Shown piece by piece: positions 18,224 to 26,966 of a DNA stretch of 64,000 nt. The DNA is from RGIG2945 sp045540355 (GTDB lineage: Bacteria; Bacillota; Clostridia; Oscillospirales; Acutalibacteraceae). A model generated the notes under the pieces. The model saw only the letters and a list, made by a program, of their open reading frames with translations. It made no database searches and was not told the DNA's origin. Each line of letters starts with the position of its first letter. The stretch's first letter is position 1. The translations under genes were made by a program, and so were the position numbers. The DNA lies in NCBI GenBank assembly GCA_045540355.1, contig JAZQHB010000057.1, positions 130,821 to 194,820 on the forward strand. Reading direction: 5' to 3'.

Positions 18224-18252
18224 TTGCACTTTTTATTTAGTAGTGGTATAAT
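18224..18252 (+). promoter_or_regulatory. Promoter of ilvE
   Basis: TTGCAC at 18224, 17-base spacer, TATAAT at 18247 preceded by TGG (extended -10). Predicted start near 18259 leaves a leader of only about 14 bases, with no room for an attenuator. Confidence 0.8.
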
Positions 18253-18272
18253 ATCTAATCGAGGTGAAAAAT

Positions 18273-19343
18273 ATGGAAAAGATTAGAATTGAACTTACTA
18301 AAGAAAAGAAACAAAAACCTGCTGATCAGAGCAAGTTAGGTTTCGGTAATTATTATACCGACCACATGTTTATTATGAATTATGATGAGGGCGAAGGCTG
18401 GCATGACCCCAGAATTGTACCTTATCAGAATATCGCACTTGACCCCGCAGCAATGTGTTTGCACTACGGTCAGGAAGTTTTTGAAGGTCTTAAGGCTTAC
18501 CGTACAAAGAAGGGTGAAATCTTACTTTTCAGACCCGACAAAAATATGGCGAGAATGAATAAGTCAAACGAACGACTTTGCATCCCTGAGTTTGATGAAG
18601 AATTTGCAGTTGAAGCTATCAAAGAGCTTGTTAAGGTTGATGAAGACTGGATTCCTACAGAAGAAGGTACATCACTTTATATCAGACCTTTTATCTTTGC
18701 AGTTGATCCTCATGTCGGCGTTCATCCGGCACATCATCTTTTATTCGTAATCATTCTTTCTCCCGTTGGTGCTTACTATCCCGAGGGATTGAATCCTGTT
18801 AAAATCTATGTTGAAGATAACTATGTCCGTGCAGTTAAAGGCGGTATCGGCTTTGCAAAGACAGGCGGTAACTACGCTGCATCTTTGAAGGCTCAGGACG
18901 AAGCAAGCAAGCAGGGCTATACTCAGGTTCTCTGGCTTGACGGTGTTGAAAGAAAGTATATCGAAGAAGTAGGAACAATGAATGTATTCTTCGTAATCGA
19001 TGATGAAGTTATCACACCTGAGCTTCAGGGCAGTATCTTGAGCGGTGTTACAAGAATGTCATGTATAGATATTCTCCGTTCATGGGGTATGAAGGTGTCA
19101 GAACGCAGACTTTCAATCGAAGAAGTTGCTCAGGCAGCAAGAGAAGGCAGACTTAAGGAAGCTTTCGGAAGCGGTACAGCAGCAGTTATCTCACCCATCG
19201 GCGAACTCAAATGGGGCGATGAGATTATGAAAATAAATAACGGCGAAATCGGTGCTATTTCTCAGAAACTCTATGATAACCTTACAGGTATCCAGTGGGG
19301 CGATATTGAAGATACATTCGGTTGGACAGTTAAAGTAAAATAA
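18273..19343 (+). CDS. ilvE: Branched-chain amino acid aminotransferase
   Basis: Fold-type IV PLP enzyme that interconverts Leu, Ile and Val with their 2-oxo acids. 356 residues, the size of the long class II form. Motifs: LHYGQEVFEGLKAYR, LYIRPFIFA, the PLP Lys region GGNYAASLKAQ, and EVGTMNVFF. GAGGTG lies 6 bases before the ATG at 18273; the in-frame GTG at 18264 overlaps that ribosome site and is rejected. Single-gene transcript with its own promoter and terminator. Confidence 0.95.
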   Translation: MEKIRIELTKEKKQKPADQSKLGFGNYYTDHMFIMNYDEGEGWHDPRIVPYQNIALDPAAMCLHYGQEVFEGLKAYRTKKGEILLFRPDKNMARMNKSNERLCIPEFDEEFAVEAIKELVKVDEDWIPTEEGTSLYIRPFIFAVDPHVGVHPAHHLLFVIILSPVGAYYPEGLNPVKIYVEDNYVRAVKGGIGFAKTGGNYAASLKAQDEASKQGYTQVLWLDGVERKYIEEVGTMNVFFVIDDEVITPELQGSILSGVTRMSCIDILRSWGMKVSERRLSIEEVAQAAREGRLKEAFGSGTAAVISPIGELKWGDEIMKINNGEIGAISQKLYDNLTGIQWGDIEDTFGWTVKVK

Positions 19344-19354
19344 GAAGGTTTACA

Positions 19355-19377
19355 GGGCGGCTCAGCCGCCCTTTTTT
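19355..19377 (+). terminator. Rho-independent terminator after ilvE
   Basis: Seven-bp all-G/C stem GGGCGGC/GCCGCCC with a TCA loop, followed by six T. It ends 6 bases before the next start codon. Confidence 0.93.
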
Positions 19378-19383
19378 GATAAT

Positions 19384-20244
19384 ATGCCGAGAATAATAAA
19401 ATATCTTATTGATGATGAATTTGACGGGAAAAAGGTGATACACTATTTAAGAGGTCGTGCGAAGCTGTCTGCAAGACTGGTTAATTCCTTAAAAAGAGTT
19501 CCTATGGGACTTACACTCAACGGTGAACATATAAGAACTATAGACAGACTAAAAAGCGGCGACGAATTGGTGGTATCAATTCCCGATGAAAAAACCGAAA
19601 TAGAAAAAGTACCTTGCGATTTGCAGATATTGTTCGAGGATGAGGATTTGTTGATTATAAATAAATCGCCGTTCATGGCAATGCATCCTACTCACAATCA
19701 CCAGGGTGATACTTTAGCAAATGCAGTTGCCGCACATCTTGACGGAACTGCGATTTTTCGTGCAATCGGCAGGCTTGATAAAGGCACTTCGGGTGCGGTG
19801 ATATGTGCGAAAAACAGCCATTGTGCAAATTTACTCTCGGGAAATATCAAAAAAGAATATGTCGCACTTGTAAGTAAACCGCTCGAGGGAAGCGGCACAA
19901 TAGATATTCCTATATACAGACCCGACCCGATGAAAACGCTGCGTGCCTGCGGTGAAAACGGCGACAGAGCCGTCACACATTGGGAAGTGATAAAGAGTAA
20001 TGATGAAATTTCGTTCGTGAGATTAAAGCTCGAAACAGGAAGGACACACCAGATAAGGGTGCATTTTGCTCACATAGGTGCACCGCTTTTGGGGGACACT
20101 ATGTACGGACAGGAATATAAGGGGATAAAACACCAGCTTTTGCATTGTGAAAAGCTTGAATTTATCCATCCGGTAACAAAGAAAAAAATAAATATAACAG
20201 CACCTTTATATGATGAAATGAAGCATATAATTGAAGAATTTTGA
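19384..20244 (+). CDS. RluA-family RNA pseudouridine synthase
   Basis: 286 residues. An S4-like RNA-binding region covers residues 1 to about 65 and the catalytic domain follows, with the catalytic Asp in GRLDKGTSG and the conserved GRTHQIRVHF near the C-terminus. The family isomerises uridine in rRNA or tRNA; the target cannot be told from sequence, so I give no symbol. The ATG comes 6 bases after the T run of the ilvE terminator and I see no Shine-Dalgarno sequence, which is unusual here. Weak inverted repeats just after the stop (20248-20266) may terminate it. Confidence 0.9.
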   Translation: MPRIIKYLIDDEFDGKKVIHYLRGRAKLSARLVNSLKRVPMGLTLNGEHIRTIDRLKSGDELVVSIPDEKTEIEKVPCDLQILFEDEDLLIINKSPFMAMHPTHNHQGDTLANAVAAHLDGTAIFRAIGRLDKGTSGAVICAKNSHCANLLSGNIKKEYVALVSKPLEGSGTIDIPIYRPDPMKTLRACGENGDRAVTHWEVIKSNDEISFVRLKLETGRTHQIRVHFAHIGAPLLGDTMYGQEYKGIKHQLLHCEKLEFIHPVTKKKINITAPLYDEMKHIIEEF

Positions 20245-20378
20245 TAACTGTAAATTGTGGTTACAGGCTTTTGAGTCCACAAAGTAATGTGTTTTTGTGA
20301 AAAGTTACGAGTATAACAGTAAAATAATGTATAAAACTACAAATTATTGACGAATTTTTAAAAAAGTCTTTATTTTTT

Positions 20379-20397
20379 TGTGAAATAGTGGTATAAT
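20379..20397 (+). promoter_or_regulatory. Extended -10 promoter of murA
   Basis: TATAAT at 20392 preceded by AGTGG, the same extended -10 as before ilvE. The -35 region is weak (TCTTTA or TTTATT near 20367-20374). Leader of about 67 bases. Confidence 0.6.
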
Positions 20398-20429
20398 CCA
20401 TAAGGTTATTCATGCACGAGTTTTTACTA

Positions 20430-20441
20430 TAACTATAGTTA
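20430..20441. promoter_or_regulatory. Perfect 12-bp palindrome in the murA leader
   Basis: TAACTATAGTTA reads the same on both strands and is flanked by two further ACTATA copies. It sits about 30 bases downstream of the predicted transcription start, a position suited to an operator. No regulator can be assigned. Confidence 0.45.
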
Positions 20442-20470
20442 CTATAAAGATCAGAATCGGAGATGTAGCA

Positions 20471-21757
20471 ATGGAGAAGTTTGTTATCAACGGCGGCAAA
20501 AAGCTCTATGGTAATGTTACCATAAGCGGTGCAAAAAATGCCGTTGTTGCTATCATACCGGCAGCGATTCTCGCCGAGGGCGTTTGTATAATAGAAAATA
20601 TTCCGAATATAAGTGATGTTACAATGATGCTGCGTATACTCAAAGGCTTGGGTGCAGATGTAACAATGCTTAATAACGATACAGTCAGAATTGACAGTTC
20701 AAACATAGCCACTCATGTTGTGCCCTACGAGCTGACAAAGCACTTGAGAGCGTCTTATTATCTTATCGGTGCTCTTTTGGGCAGATTCAGCAAGGCAAAG
20801 GTTGCAATGCCCGGCGGATGTGATTTCGGCGTAAGACCGATAGATCTGCATTTAAAAGGATTTGAGAAATTGGGTTCAAAGGTTTCTGTCGGTGAATCAG
20901 CAATGGTTGAAGCAGAAGCCGAAATGCTCGAGGGCGACTTTATCTATTTTGATACTGTTTCCGTCGGTGCAACGATAAATGTTATGTTAGCGGCAGTCAA
21001 GGCTCGCGGTCTTACGGTTATCGAGAATGCCGCAAGAGAGCCTCATATTGTTGACCTTGCTAACTTCCTTAACTCAATGGGTGCAGATGTCAGAGGTGCC
21101 GGTACAGATGTTATAAAAATCCGCGGAGTGGACAAGCTTCACGGTTGCACATACAGTATAATCCCCGACCAGATTGAAGCGGGAACATATATGGTGGCGG
21201 CAGCTGCCGCAGGCGGAGATGTTACAATTTGTAATGTCATTCCCAAGCATCTTGAATCAATCATGGCGAAGCTTATCGAATGCGGGATAGGTATTATTGA
21301 AAATGACGACAGTGTCAGAATTATAAGTAACGACCGCCCCAAGAAGTGTAATGTTAAAACATTACCGCATCCGGGATTTCCGACGGATATGCAGCCGCAG
21401 ATTACAACTCTTTTAGCAATCGCAGAGGGTACAAGTATCGTATCCGAAAGTGTTTGGGATAACCGTTTTAAGTATGTTGAACAGCTCACAAGAATGGGTG
21501 CAAATATCCGCGTTGACGGCAAACTGGCAATCGTTGAGGGCGTTGAGAAGCTCAGCGGTGCACCTATTAAAGCGAATGACCTGAGAGCAGGTGCAGCAAT
21601 GATAATCGCAGGACTTGCGGCACAGGGCAGAACGGAAATTGAAAATATAATGTTCATCGACAGAGGCTATGAAAATGTCGTTGAAAAATTCAAAGGTCTG
21701 GGTGCAGACATAGAAAGAGTAATATTACCTGATAAAGAAGAACAGCAGGCGGTTTGA
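20471..21757 (+). CDS. murA: UDP-GlcNAc 1-carboxyvinyltransferase
   Basis: First committed step of peptidoglycan synthesis: enolpyruvyl transfer from PEP to UDP-GlcNAc. 428 residues. SGAKNAVVAIIPA is the N-terminal substrate loop, and MPGGCDFGVRPIDLH carries the catalytic Cys that fosfomycin alkylates. The C-terminal half has GFPTDMQPQ and DLRAGAAMIIAG. Cys rather than Asp at that position suggests fosfomycin sensitivity (inference). A GGAGATG ribosome site precedes the ATG. Confidence 0.96.
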   Translation: MEKFVINGGKKLYGNVTISGAKNAVVAIIPAAILAEGVCIIENIPNISDVTMMLRILKGLGADVTMLNNDTVRIDSSNIATHVVPYELTKHLRASYYLIGALLGRFSKAKVAMPGGCDFGVRPIDLHLKGFEKLGSKVSVGESAMVEAEAEMLEGDFIYFDTVSVGATINVMLAAVKARGLTVIENAAREPHIVDLANFLNSMGADVRGAGTDVIKIRGVDKLHGCTYSIIPDQIEAGTYMVAAAAAGGDVTICNVIPKHLESIMAKLIECGIGIIENDDSVRIISNDRPKKCNVKTLPHPGFPTDMQPQITTLLAIAEGTSIVSESVWDNRFKYVEQLTRMGANIRVDGKLAIVEGVEKLSGAPIKANDLRAGAAMIIAGLAAQGRTEIENIMFIDRGYENVVEKFKGLGADIERVILPDKEEQQAV

Positions 21758-21780
21758 TAACCGCTTGCTTCTTTGTCTTT
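21749..21780 (+). terminator. Possible terminator overlapping the murA stop
   Basis: GCGGTT and AACCGC pair around a TGAT loop, followed by a T-rich but interrupted tail. A six-bp stem is short, so partial read-through into the next gene is likely. Confidence 0.45.
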
Positions 21781-21805
21781 ATTTGGGGCGACAGGACGGA
21801 ATCAG

Positions 21806-22594
21806 ATGGCGAGATTTGCTTCACTTTTTTCTTCAAGCACAGGAAACTGCACATATATAGGCTCACCGTCACACGGAATATTGGTTGATGTCGGAATGAG
21901 CACAAAACAAACTCTTTTGCAGCTGGAGTCGAGGGGAATAGACCCGTCTACAATCGACGGAATTTTTATTACTCATGAACACTCCGATCATGTAAAAGGG
22001 TTAAAAGTTTTTGCATCAAAATTTCAAATCCCCGTATATATGACACAGGGCACCATGGACGAATTGGAAAGACACGATATACTTTCAGATAAATATGACG
22101 CTTTTGTAATTCCCGATGACGGAGTAGATTTGGGAGATATACATATCAAAGCGTTCAGAACGCCTCACGACTCCGCTGAATCCTGCGGATACACGGCAAC
22201 ATTTTCTGACGGCAGAGTGTTGAGTGTCGCAACAGATATGGGTGAGATGACCTATGATGTAATGCAAGCCTTAAAGGGTAGTGACCTGGTACTGATTGAA
22301 TCAAACCACGATGTCGGAATGTTGAGAAACGGACCGTATCCTTATCCGCTTAAACGAAGAATTTTATCGTCAACAGGTCACCTTTCAAATGAAGCTTGCT
22401 CCGAAGCAATAAAAACTCTTGTTGAAAACGGTACAACCCGTTTTGTGTTGGGACATCTCAGCAAAGAGAATAATTATCCGCCGTTGGCTTATGAAACCTC
22501 AAAGGCGGCATTGACACAGATTGGTGCAACTGAAGGTGTTGACTATTTACTTGAAGTTGCCGCACCTATAGGAAAAGGAATGTCAATATTATGA
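21806..22594 (+). CDS. Metallo-beta-lactamase-fold hydrolase, WalJ/YycJ-like
   Basis: 262 residues. Metal-binding motif THEHSDHVKG at about residue 54 and downstream Asp and His ligands (VATDMGEM, SSTGHLSNEA) as in the WalJ (YycJ) group. These proteins are putative nucleic-acid exonucleases; in Bacillus the gene is near walK but here no two-component genes are present. I use the ATG at 21806, with AGGACGGA upstream, instead of a TTG at 21773 that adds an unconserved leader. The stop overlaps rlmH by ATGA. Confidence 0.85.
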   Translation: MARFASLFSSSTGNCTYIGSPSHGILVDVGMSTKQTLLQLESRGIDPSTIDGIFITHEHSDHVKGLKVFASKFQIPVYMTQGTMDELERHDILSDKYDAFVIPDDGVDLGDIHIKAFRTPHDSAESCGYTATFSDGRVLSVATDMGEMTYDVMQALKGSDLVLIESNHDVGMLRNGPYPYPLKRRILSSTGHLSNEACSEAIKTLVENGTTRFVLGHLSKENNYPPLAYETSKAALTQIGATEGVDYLLEVAAPIGKGMSIL

Positions 22595-23073
22595 TAAATA
22601 TTTCAATAATCGCTTTGGGAAAGCTTAAGGAAAGCTACCTTAAAGATGCGATGTCAGAGTATCAGAAACGCATATCGGGTGACTGTAAATTCAATATAAT
22701 TGAGTTGAACCCGAAAAAGCTTTCGGACAGTCCCTCACAAACTGAAATTGACAATGCGTTAAAAGAAGAAGCAAAGCTTATAAAAGCAAAAATTCCTGCA
22801 AATTCCGCGATATATGCTATGTGCATTGAGGGTAAGCAGTTATCCTCGGAGGAACTTTCTGAAAAACTGCAGAAGGATGCAGTTAACGGCAGAAATAACG
22901 CAACATTTATAATCGGAAGCTCATACGGACTTGCCGACGAAATAAAATCAATGTCCGATTTCAAGCTCTCAATGTCAAAAATGACCTTTCCGCATCAGCT
23001 TGCAAGAGTGATGTTATCAGAGCAACTTTACAGAGCGGTGCAGATTGAAAAAGGAACAAAGTATCACAAATAG
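22591..23073 (+). CDS. rlmH: 23S rRNA (pseudouridine1915-N3)-methyltransferase
   Basis: 160-residue SPOUT-family methyltransferase that modifies helix 69 of 23S rRNA in assembled 70S ribosomes. Seen: IALGKLKESYLKDAMSEY at the start, the cofactor-binding IIGSSYGL, and the invariant C-terminus EQLYRAVQIEKGTKYHK. The pairing with a WalJ-like gene is a known Firmicute neighbourhood. Confidence 0.96.
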   Translation: MINISIIALGKLKESYLKDAMSEYQKRISGDCKFNIIELNPKKLSDSPSQTEIDNALKEEAKLIKAKIPANSAIYAMCIEGKQLSSEELSEKLQKDAVNGRNNATFIIGSSYGLADEIKSMSDFKLSMSKMTFPHQLARVMLSEQLYRAVQIEKGTKYHK

Positions 23074-23089
23074 AAAGGAATAAACAATC

Positions 23090-24184
23090 ATGATAAATAA
23101 ACTTGTTGAAATGTCAAGGAAATACGGAAGCAATCCTGAATATGTGCTTGCAGGCGGCGGTAATACTTCCTGTAAGGATGACGATTTTTTATATGTAAAA
23201 GGCTCGGGTACATCTCTTGCTACAATCGAGGCAGAAGGCTTTGTAAAGCTTGACAGAAAAGCTCTCGGTGATATGTGGAATAAAACTTATTCTGAAAACG
23301 AAGCTGAAAGAGAAGCTCAGGTACTTGCTGATATGATGGCTGCAAGAGCCCCCGGCAACGAAAGCAAAAGACCCAGCGTTGAAACACTTTTACATAATCT
23401 TTTTGATAAAACCTTTGTGTTACATGTTCACCCTGCAATTGTGAACGGACTTACCTGCTCGAAAAACGGTGAAGCTGAAGCAAAAAGGCTTTTCCCCGAA
23501 GCAGTATGGGTAAAGCCTACAAAGCCCGGATACATTCTTTCAAACGAATGCAGAATGATGATTGAAGAATATAAAAAAGCAAACGGCAAAGAGCCCGAAA
23601 TTATATTCTTGCAGAATCACGGCATATTCTTTGCGGCAAACGACCTTGAAAGAATAGACGAGCTCGCAGAAGGTGTTATGTCAACTTTAAAATCGGAAGC
23701 AGAAAGATTCCCCGATTTTGAAATAATCGAAACTCAAGCTCCCGCAGAAGTAATGAATACACTTGCAGACCTTTACGGTGGTATTGTATTATTTGAAAAT
23801 AATAAAGAAATCAATACTTTTGCAAAAGATATTGAAAGTGCAAAACCTCTGATGAACAGCTTTACACCCGATCACATTGTTTACTGCAAGGCTTATCCTT
23901 TGTTTGTTGAAAAAGCAGAAGATGTAAAATCTGCCTTTGAAAATTATGAAAAGAAAAACGGATTCAAAGCAAAGGTTGTGATTTTAAAGGGTGTCGGAAT
24001 GTTCTTCATCGGTGCTAACGAAAAAGATGCAGAAACCTGCAGAGTTGTCTTCGTTGACGCTATGAAAATTGCGGTATATTCCGAAAGTTTCGGCGGATAT
24101 AATCACATGACACCGGAACTTGTCGACTTCATTGTTAATTGGGAAGTAGAAGCATACAGATCAAAAGTAAATTCAGGGAAATAA
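23090..24184 (+). CDS. Class II aldolase/adducin-family protein
   Basis: 364 residues. An aldolase_II domain (residues about 1-215) has the GGNTSCKDDDFLYVKGSGTSL substrate loop (quoted as GGNTSCKD and YVKGSGTSL) and metal-binding HVHP, with a later His in LQNHGIFFA. The remaining 150 residues resemble the region that links the aldolase part to the dehydrogenase part in RhaD/YuxG-type fusions, but no dehydrogenase domain is present. It may cleave or isomerise a phosphorylated sugar or be a decarboxylase; neighbours give no pathway hint. Confidence 0.8.
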   Translation: MINKLVEMSRKYGSNPEYVLAGGGNTSCKDDDFLYVKGSGTSLATIEAEGFVKLDRKALGDMWNKTYSENEAEREAQVLADMMAARAPGNESKRPSVETLLHNLFDKTFVLHVHPAIVNGLTCSKNGEAEAKRLFPEAVWVKPTKPGYILSNECRMMIEEYKKANGKEPEIIFLQNHGIFFAANDLERIDELAEGVMSTLKSEAERFPDFEIIETQAPAEVMNTLADLYGGIVLFENNKEINTFAKDIESAKPLMNSFTPDHIVYCKAYPLFVEKAEDVKSAFENYEKKNGFKAKVVILKGVGMFFIGANEKDAETCRVVFVDAMKIAVYSESFGGYNHMTPELVDFIVNWEVEAYRSKVNSGK

Positions 24185-24219
24185 GGTGCAATTTTTGGTA
24201 AAAACAACCCAAAAACACC

Positions 24220-24248
24220 TTGACATTCAGATGCATTTATTGTAAAAT
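24220..24248 (+). promoter_or_regulatory. Promoter of rny
   Basis: TTGACA at 24220, 17-base spacer, TAAAAT at 24243. Predicted start near 24255, giving an unusually long leader of about 265 bases before the rny start. Confidence 0.8.
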
Positions 24249-24520
24249 GATATAGATGTAATTATATTCGGATAGCTTTTGTTTTTCATGTTTTGATTAC
24301 ATCGGGAACAGTCGTGTACCACTCGTGGTTTTTGCCTGACACGGTTGTTTCAATATTCAAAAATTTTTCTTTAATATGTCTTCTGAAATATCGGCTGTGA
24401 GGTATTTTGGAAAGGACACAAACCGAAAACATTTTACTGTTATTTTTAATTTGTTTTCTTAACATTTCTAATTCTTTGATAACATCAGATTTTTGAACAA
24501 AAAAGGAGGTATGATAGACT
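24249..24520 (+). other. Long structured leader of rny; coding-like remnant on the other strand
   Basis: This gene-free stretch holds an 11-bp hairpin (two G-U pairs) joining 24307-24317 to 24339-24349, with a small inner stem ACCA/TGGT. On the minus strand, 24286-24490 is open and reads like real protein: codons such as GGC AAA AAC CAC GAG TGG, and peptide pieces KELEMLRKQIKNN and KNHEWYTTVPDVIKT. It has no ribosome site or start of its own, so I treat it as a possible decayed gene fragment. I recognise no riboswitch. Confidence 0.4.
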
Positions 24521-26077
24521 TTGGTTAGTACCATAATCGCAATAGTGATAGCTTGTGGTGCTGCAGTTGTTTCCGGTGTTGTCTGTTTTATACTCGGCGG
24601 ATTGCACAGAAAAAAGGTTGCTGAAAAAGCAATCGGCTCAGCAAACCAGGAAGCTACACGAATTGTAAACGATGCTATGGCAAAGGCTGAGGCTAAAAAG
24701 AAAGAAGCCATTCTTGAAGCCAAGGATGAAATTTATAAACAAAGAAGTGAAACAGAGCGTGAGCTCAGAGAAAGAAGAAACGAAGTTCAGCGTCAGGAAA
24801 AACGCCTGATTCAAAAAGAAGAAAATCTTGAGAAAAAATCTGAAAATCTTGAAAAGAAAGATGACATATTAAATAAGAAAATCAAAGAGGCAGATGCTCA
24901 TTTAGCGGAAATAGAAAGCATTAAAAAAGGACAGTTTGAAATGCTCGAAAGAATTTCGGGCTTGACCAAAGAACAGGCAAGAGATCATTTGCTTAAAACG
25001 CTTGAAAGTGAACTTGAACACGAAAAAGCAACAAAAGTAATGGATTTCAAACAGAGATACAAAGACGAAGCAGACGAATACGCAAGAGAGCTTGTTGCAA
25101 CAGCAATTCAGCGTTGTGCTGCTGACCATGCGGCTGAAGCTACTGTTTCGGTAGTAGCAATTCCGAACGATGAAATGAAAGGTCGCATAATCGGTCGTGA
25201 GGGTAGAAATATCCGCACATTCGAAACAATTACAGGTGTTGACCTGATAATTGATGACACACCGGAAGCAATCACTCTTTCGAGCTTTGACCCGGTTCGT
25301 CGTGAAGTTGCAAGACTCACACTTGAAAAACTCATCAGCGACGGAAGAATCCATCCCGCACGCATTGAGGAAACTCTTGAGAAAGTCAAGAGAGATGTTG
25401 ACCAGACAATTAAACAGACGGGTGAGAGAGCAGTAATTGACTCAGGCATTACAGCAGTTCATCCGGAAATCGTTAAATTACTCGGTAAGTTAAAGTATCG
25501 TACAAGTTACGGACAGAATGTACTTAACCATTCATTGGAAGTTTCATTTATTTCAGGGCTTTTAGCTGCGGAGCTCGGAGCAGATGTTAAGCTTGCAAAG
25601 AGAGCAGGTTTGTTACATGATATCGGTAAAGCACTTGACCACGAAATCGAAGGCTCACATGTTGAACTTGGTGTTGAGTGGGCTAAAAAATACAAAGAGA
25701 ACGAAACGGTTATAAATGCGATTCATGCTCACCATGGCGATGTTGAAGCAAAATCGGTAATCGCTTGTATCGTTCAGGCGGCAGATGCTATTTCTGCTGC
25801 AAGACCCGGTGCAAGGCGTGAAAATGTTCAGGACTACATCAAACGCCTTGAAAAACTTGAGGAAATCGCAACATCATTTGAGGGCGTTGAAAGATCCTTT
25901 GCAATTCAGGCAGGTCGTGAAATCAGAGTTATGGTTAAGCCTGAAGTTATTTCAGATGATAAGATGGTACTTGTCGCAAGAGATATTGCAAATAAGATTG
26001 AATCTGAGTTGGTATATCCCGGACAGATCAAGATAAATATAATCAGAGAAAACAGAGCAGTTGATTTTGCGAAGTGA
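24521..26077 (+). CDS. rny: Ribonuclease Y
   Basis: Membrane-anchored endoribonuclease that starts decay of many mRNAs in Firmicutes. 518 residues: an N-terminal transmembrane helix (2-24), a long charged coiled coil (about 30-190), a KH domain (KGRIIGREGRNIRTFE), and an HD domain with LLHDIGKALDHE and HAHHGD. The start is a TTG at 24521, 10 bases after AGGAGGT. The ATG immediately after that AGGAGGT is out of frame and stops after five codons. A long 5' leader precedes it, and ymdB follows, as in Bacillus. Confidence 0.96.
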   Translation: MVSTIIAIVIACGAAVVSGVVCFILGGLHRKKVAEKAIGSANQEATRIVNDAMAKAEAKKKEAILEAKDEIYKQRSETERELRERRNEVQRQEKRLIQKEENLEKKSENLEKKDDILNKKIKEADAHLAEIESIKKGQFEMLERISGLTKEQARDHLLKTLESELEHEKATKVMDFKQRYKDEADEYARELVATAIQRCAADHAAEATVSVVAIPNDEMKGRIIGREGRNIRTFETITGVDLIIDDTPEAITLSSFDPVRREVARLTLEKLISDGRIHPARIEETLEKVKRDVDQTIKQTGERAVIDSGITAVHPEIVKLLGKLKYRTSYGQNVLNHSLEVSFISGLLAAELGADVKLAKRAGLLHDIGKALDHEIEGSHVELGVEWAKKYKENETVINAIHAHHGDVEAKSVIACIVQAADAISAARPGARRENVQDYIKRLEKLEEIATSFEGVERSFAIQAGREIRVMVKPEVISDDKMVLVARDIANKIESELVYPGQIKINIIRENRAVDFAK

Positions 26078-26106
26078 CCTGTGGCAGACTATAATCAAAC
26101 ACAATA

Positions 26107-26137
26107 GGGGTATGCGAGAGCGTACCCCCTTTTGTTT
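26107..26137 (+). terminator. Rho-independent terminator after rny
   Basis: Nine-bp stem GGGGTATGC/GCGTACCCC with one wobble and a GAGA tetraloop, followed by a T-rich tail. Confidence 0.88.
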
Positions 26138-26160
26138 AATAAACAGAAAGGCGGAGGTAT

Positions 26161-26931
26161 ATGAATATTTTAGCAATCGGAGATGTTGTTTCAGAAAACG
26201 GTTGTGAGTTTTTAAGAAAGCATTTGCCTGCATTAAAAAAGACAAATTCAATAGACTTCTGCATTGTAAACGGAGAAAATTCCGCAAAGGGTAACGGTAT
26301 CACACCGCATTCTGCGGAATACTTATTCAGCAGTGGTGCCGATGTTATAACCACAGGTAATCACGCATACAGGAGAAAAGAAATATATTGCCTTTTTGAT
26401 GAGGATGAGTATATATTAAGACCTGCAAACTACCCGTCGAAGAATCCCGGCAACGGCTTCGTAACGGTAGATATGGGCAGGTGCAGAGTAACAGTTGTCA
26501 ATCTTATGGGCACTTATCAGTTAGACCCGCTTGAAAATCCCTTTGAATGTATCGACAGAATACTTGATGAATTAAAAGATGAAAAGATAGTTGTTGTTGA
26601 CTTCCACGCAGAAGCAACAAGCGAGAAAAAAGCAATGGCTTATTATCTCGGCGGACGGGTATCGGCACTTTTCGGGACACATACCCACATACAGACTGCC
26701 GATGAGCAGATAATAGATAACTACACGGGGTATATAACAGACCTCGGCATGACAGGTCCGATAAACTCAGTTTTAGGAGTAAAACCGGAAATTGTAATTG
26801 ATAAGTTCAAATATAATATGCCGACGAGGTTTGATACCGCAGACGGCGAGTGTATGCTAAACGGATGCATATTTGAAATTGAAGAAAAGACAGGAAGAAC
26901 ATTATCAGTAAAAAGGATTGACATAAGATAA
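26161..26931 (+). CDS. ymdB: YmdB-family metallophosphodiesterase
   Basis: 256 residues with a calcineurin-like fold binding two metals: Asp in IGDVV, VNGENSAKG, TTGNHAYRR, the DFHAEATSEK loop and FGTHTHIQTADE. Members hydrolyse 2',3'-cyclic nucleotides and affect biofilm and RNA decay. In Bacillus the gene also sits directly after rny, and the two products are functionally linked. A GGAGG site is just upstream. The first-shell motif reads TTGNHAYRR rather than the common TMGNHTWD, a mild deviation. Confidence 0.94.
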   Translation: MNILAIGDVVSENGCEFLRKHLPALKKTNSIDFCIVNGENSAKGNGITPHSAEYLFSSGADVITTGNHAYRRKEIYCLFDEDEYILRPANYPSKNPGNGFVTVDMGRCRVTVVNLMGTYQLDPLENPFECIDRILDELKDEKIVVVDFHAEATSEKKAMAYYLGGRVSALFGTHTHIQTADEQIIDNYTGYITDLGMTGPINSVLGVKPEIVIDKFKYNMPTRFDTADGECMLNGCIFEIEEKTGRTLSVKRIDIR

Positions 26932-26966
26932 TTATTTTTCTGATACAGAAAGGTAGAACAATAACG

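Noticed and set aside
21139..21657. Long minus-strand frame inside murA
   Set aside because: Antisense shadow of a strongly conserved gene; no ribosome site or family motifs.
25108..25449. Minus-strand frame inside rny
   Set aside because: Shadow of the KH/HD coding region with no start signals.
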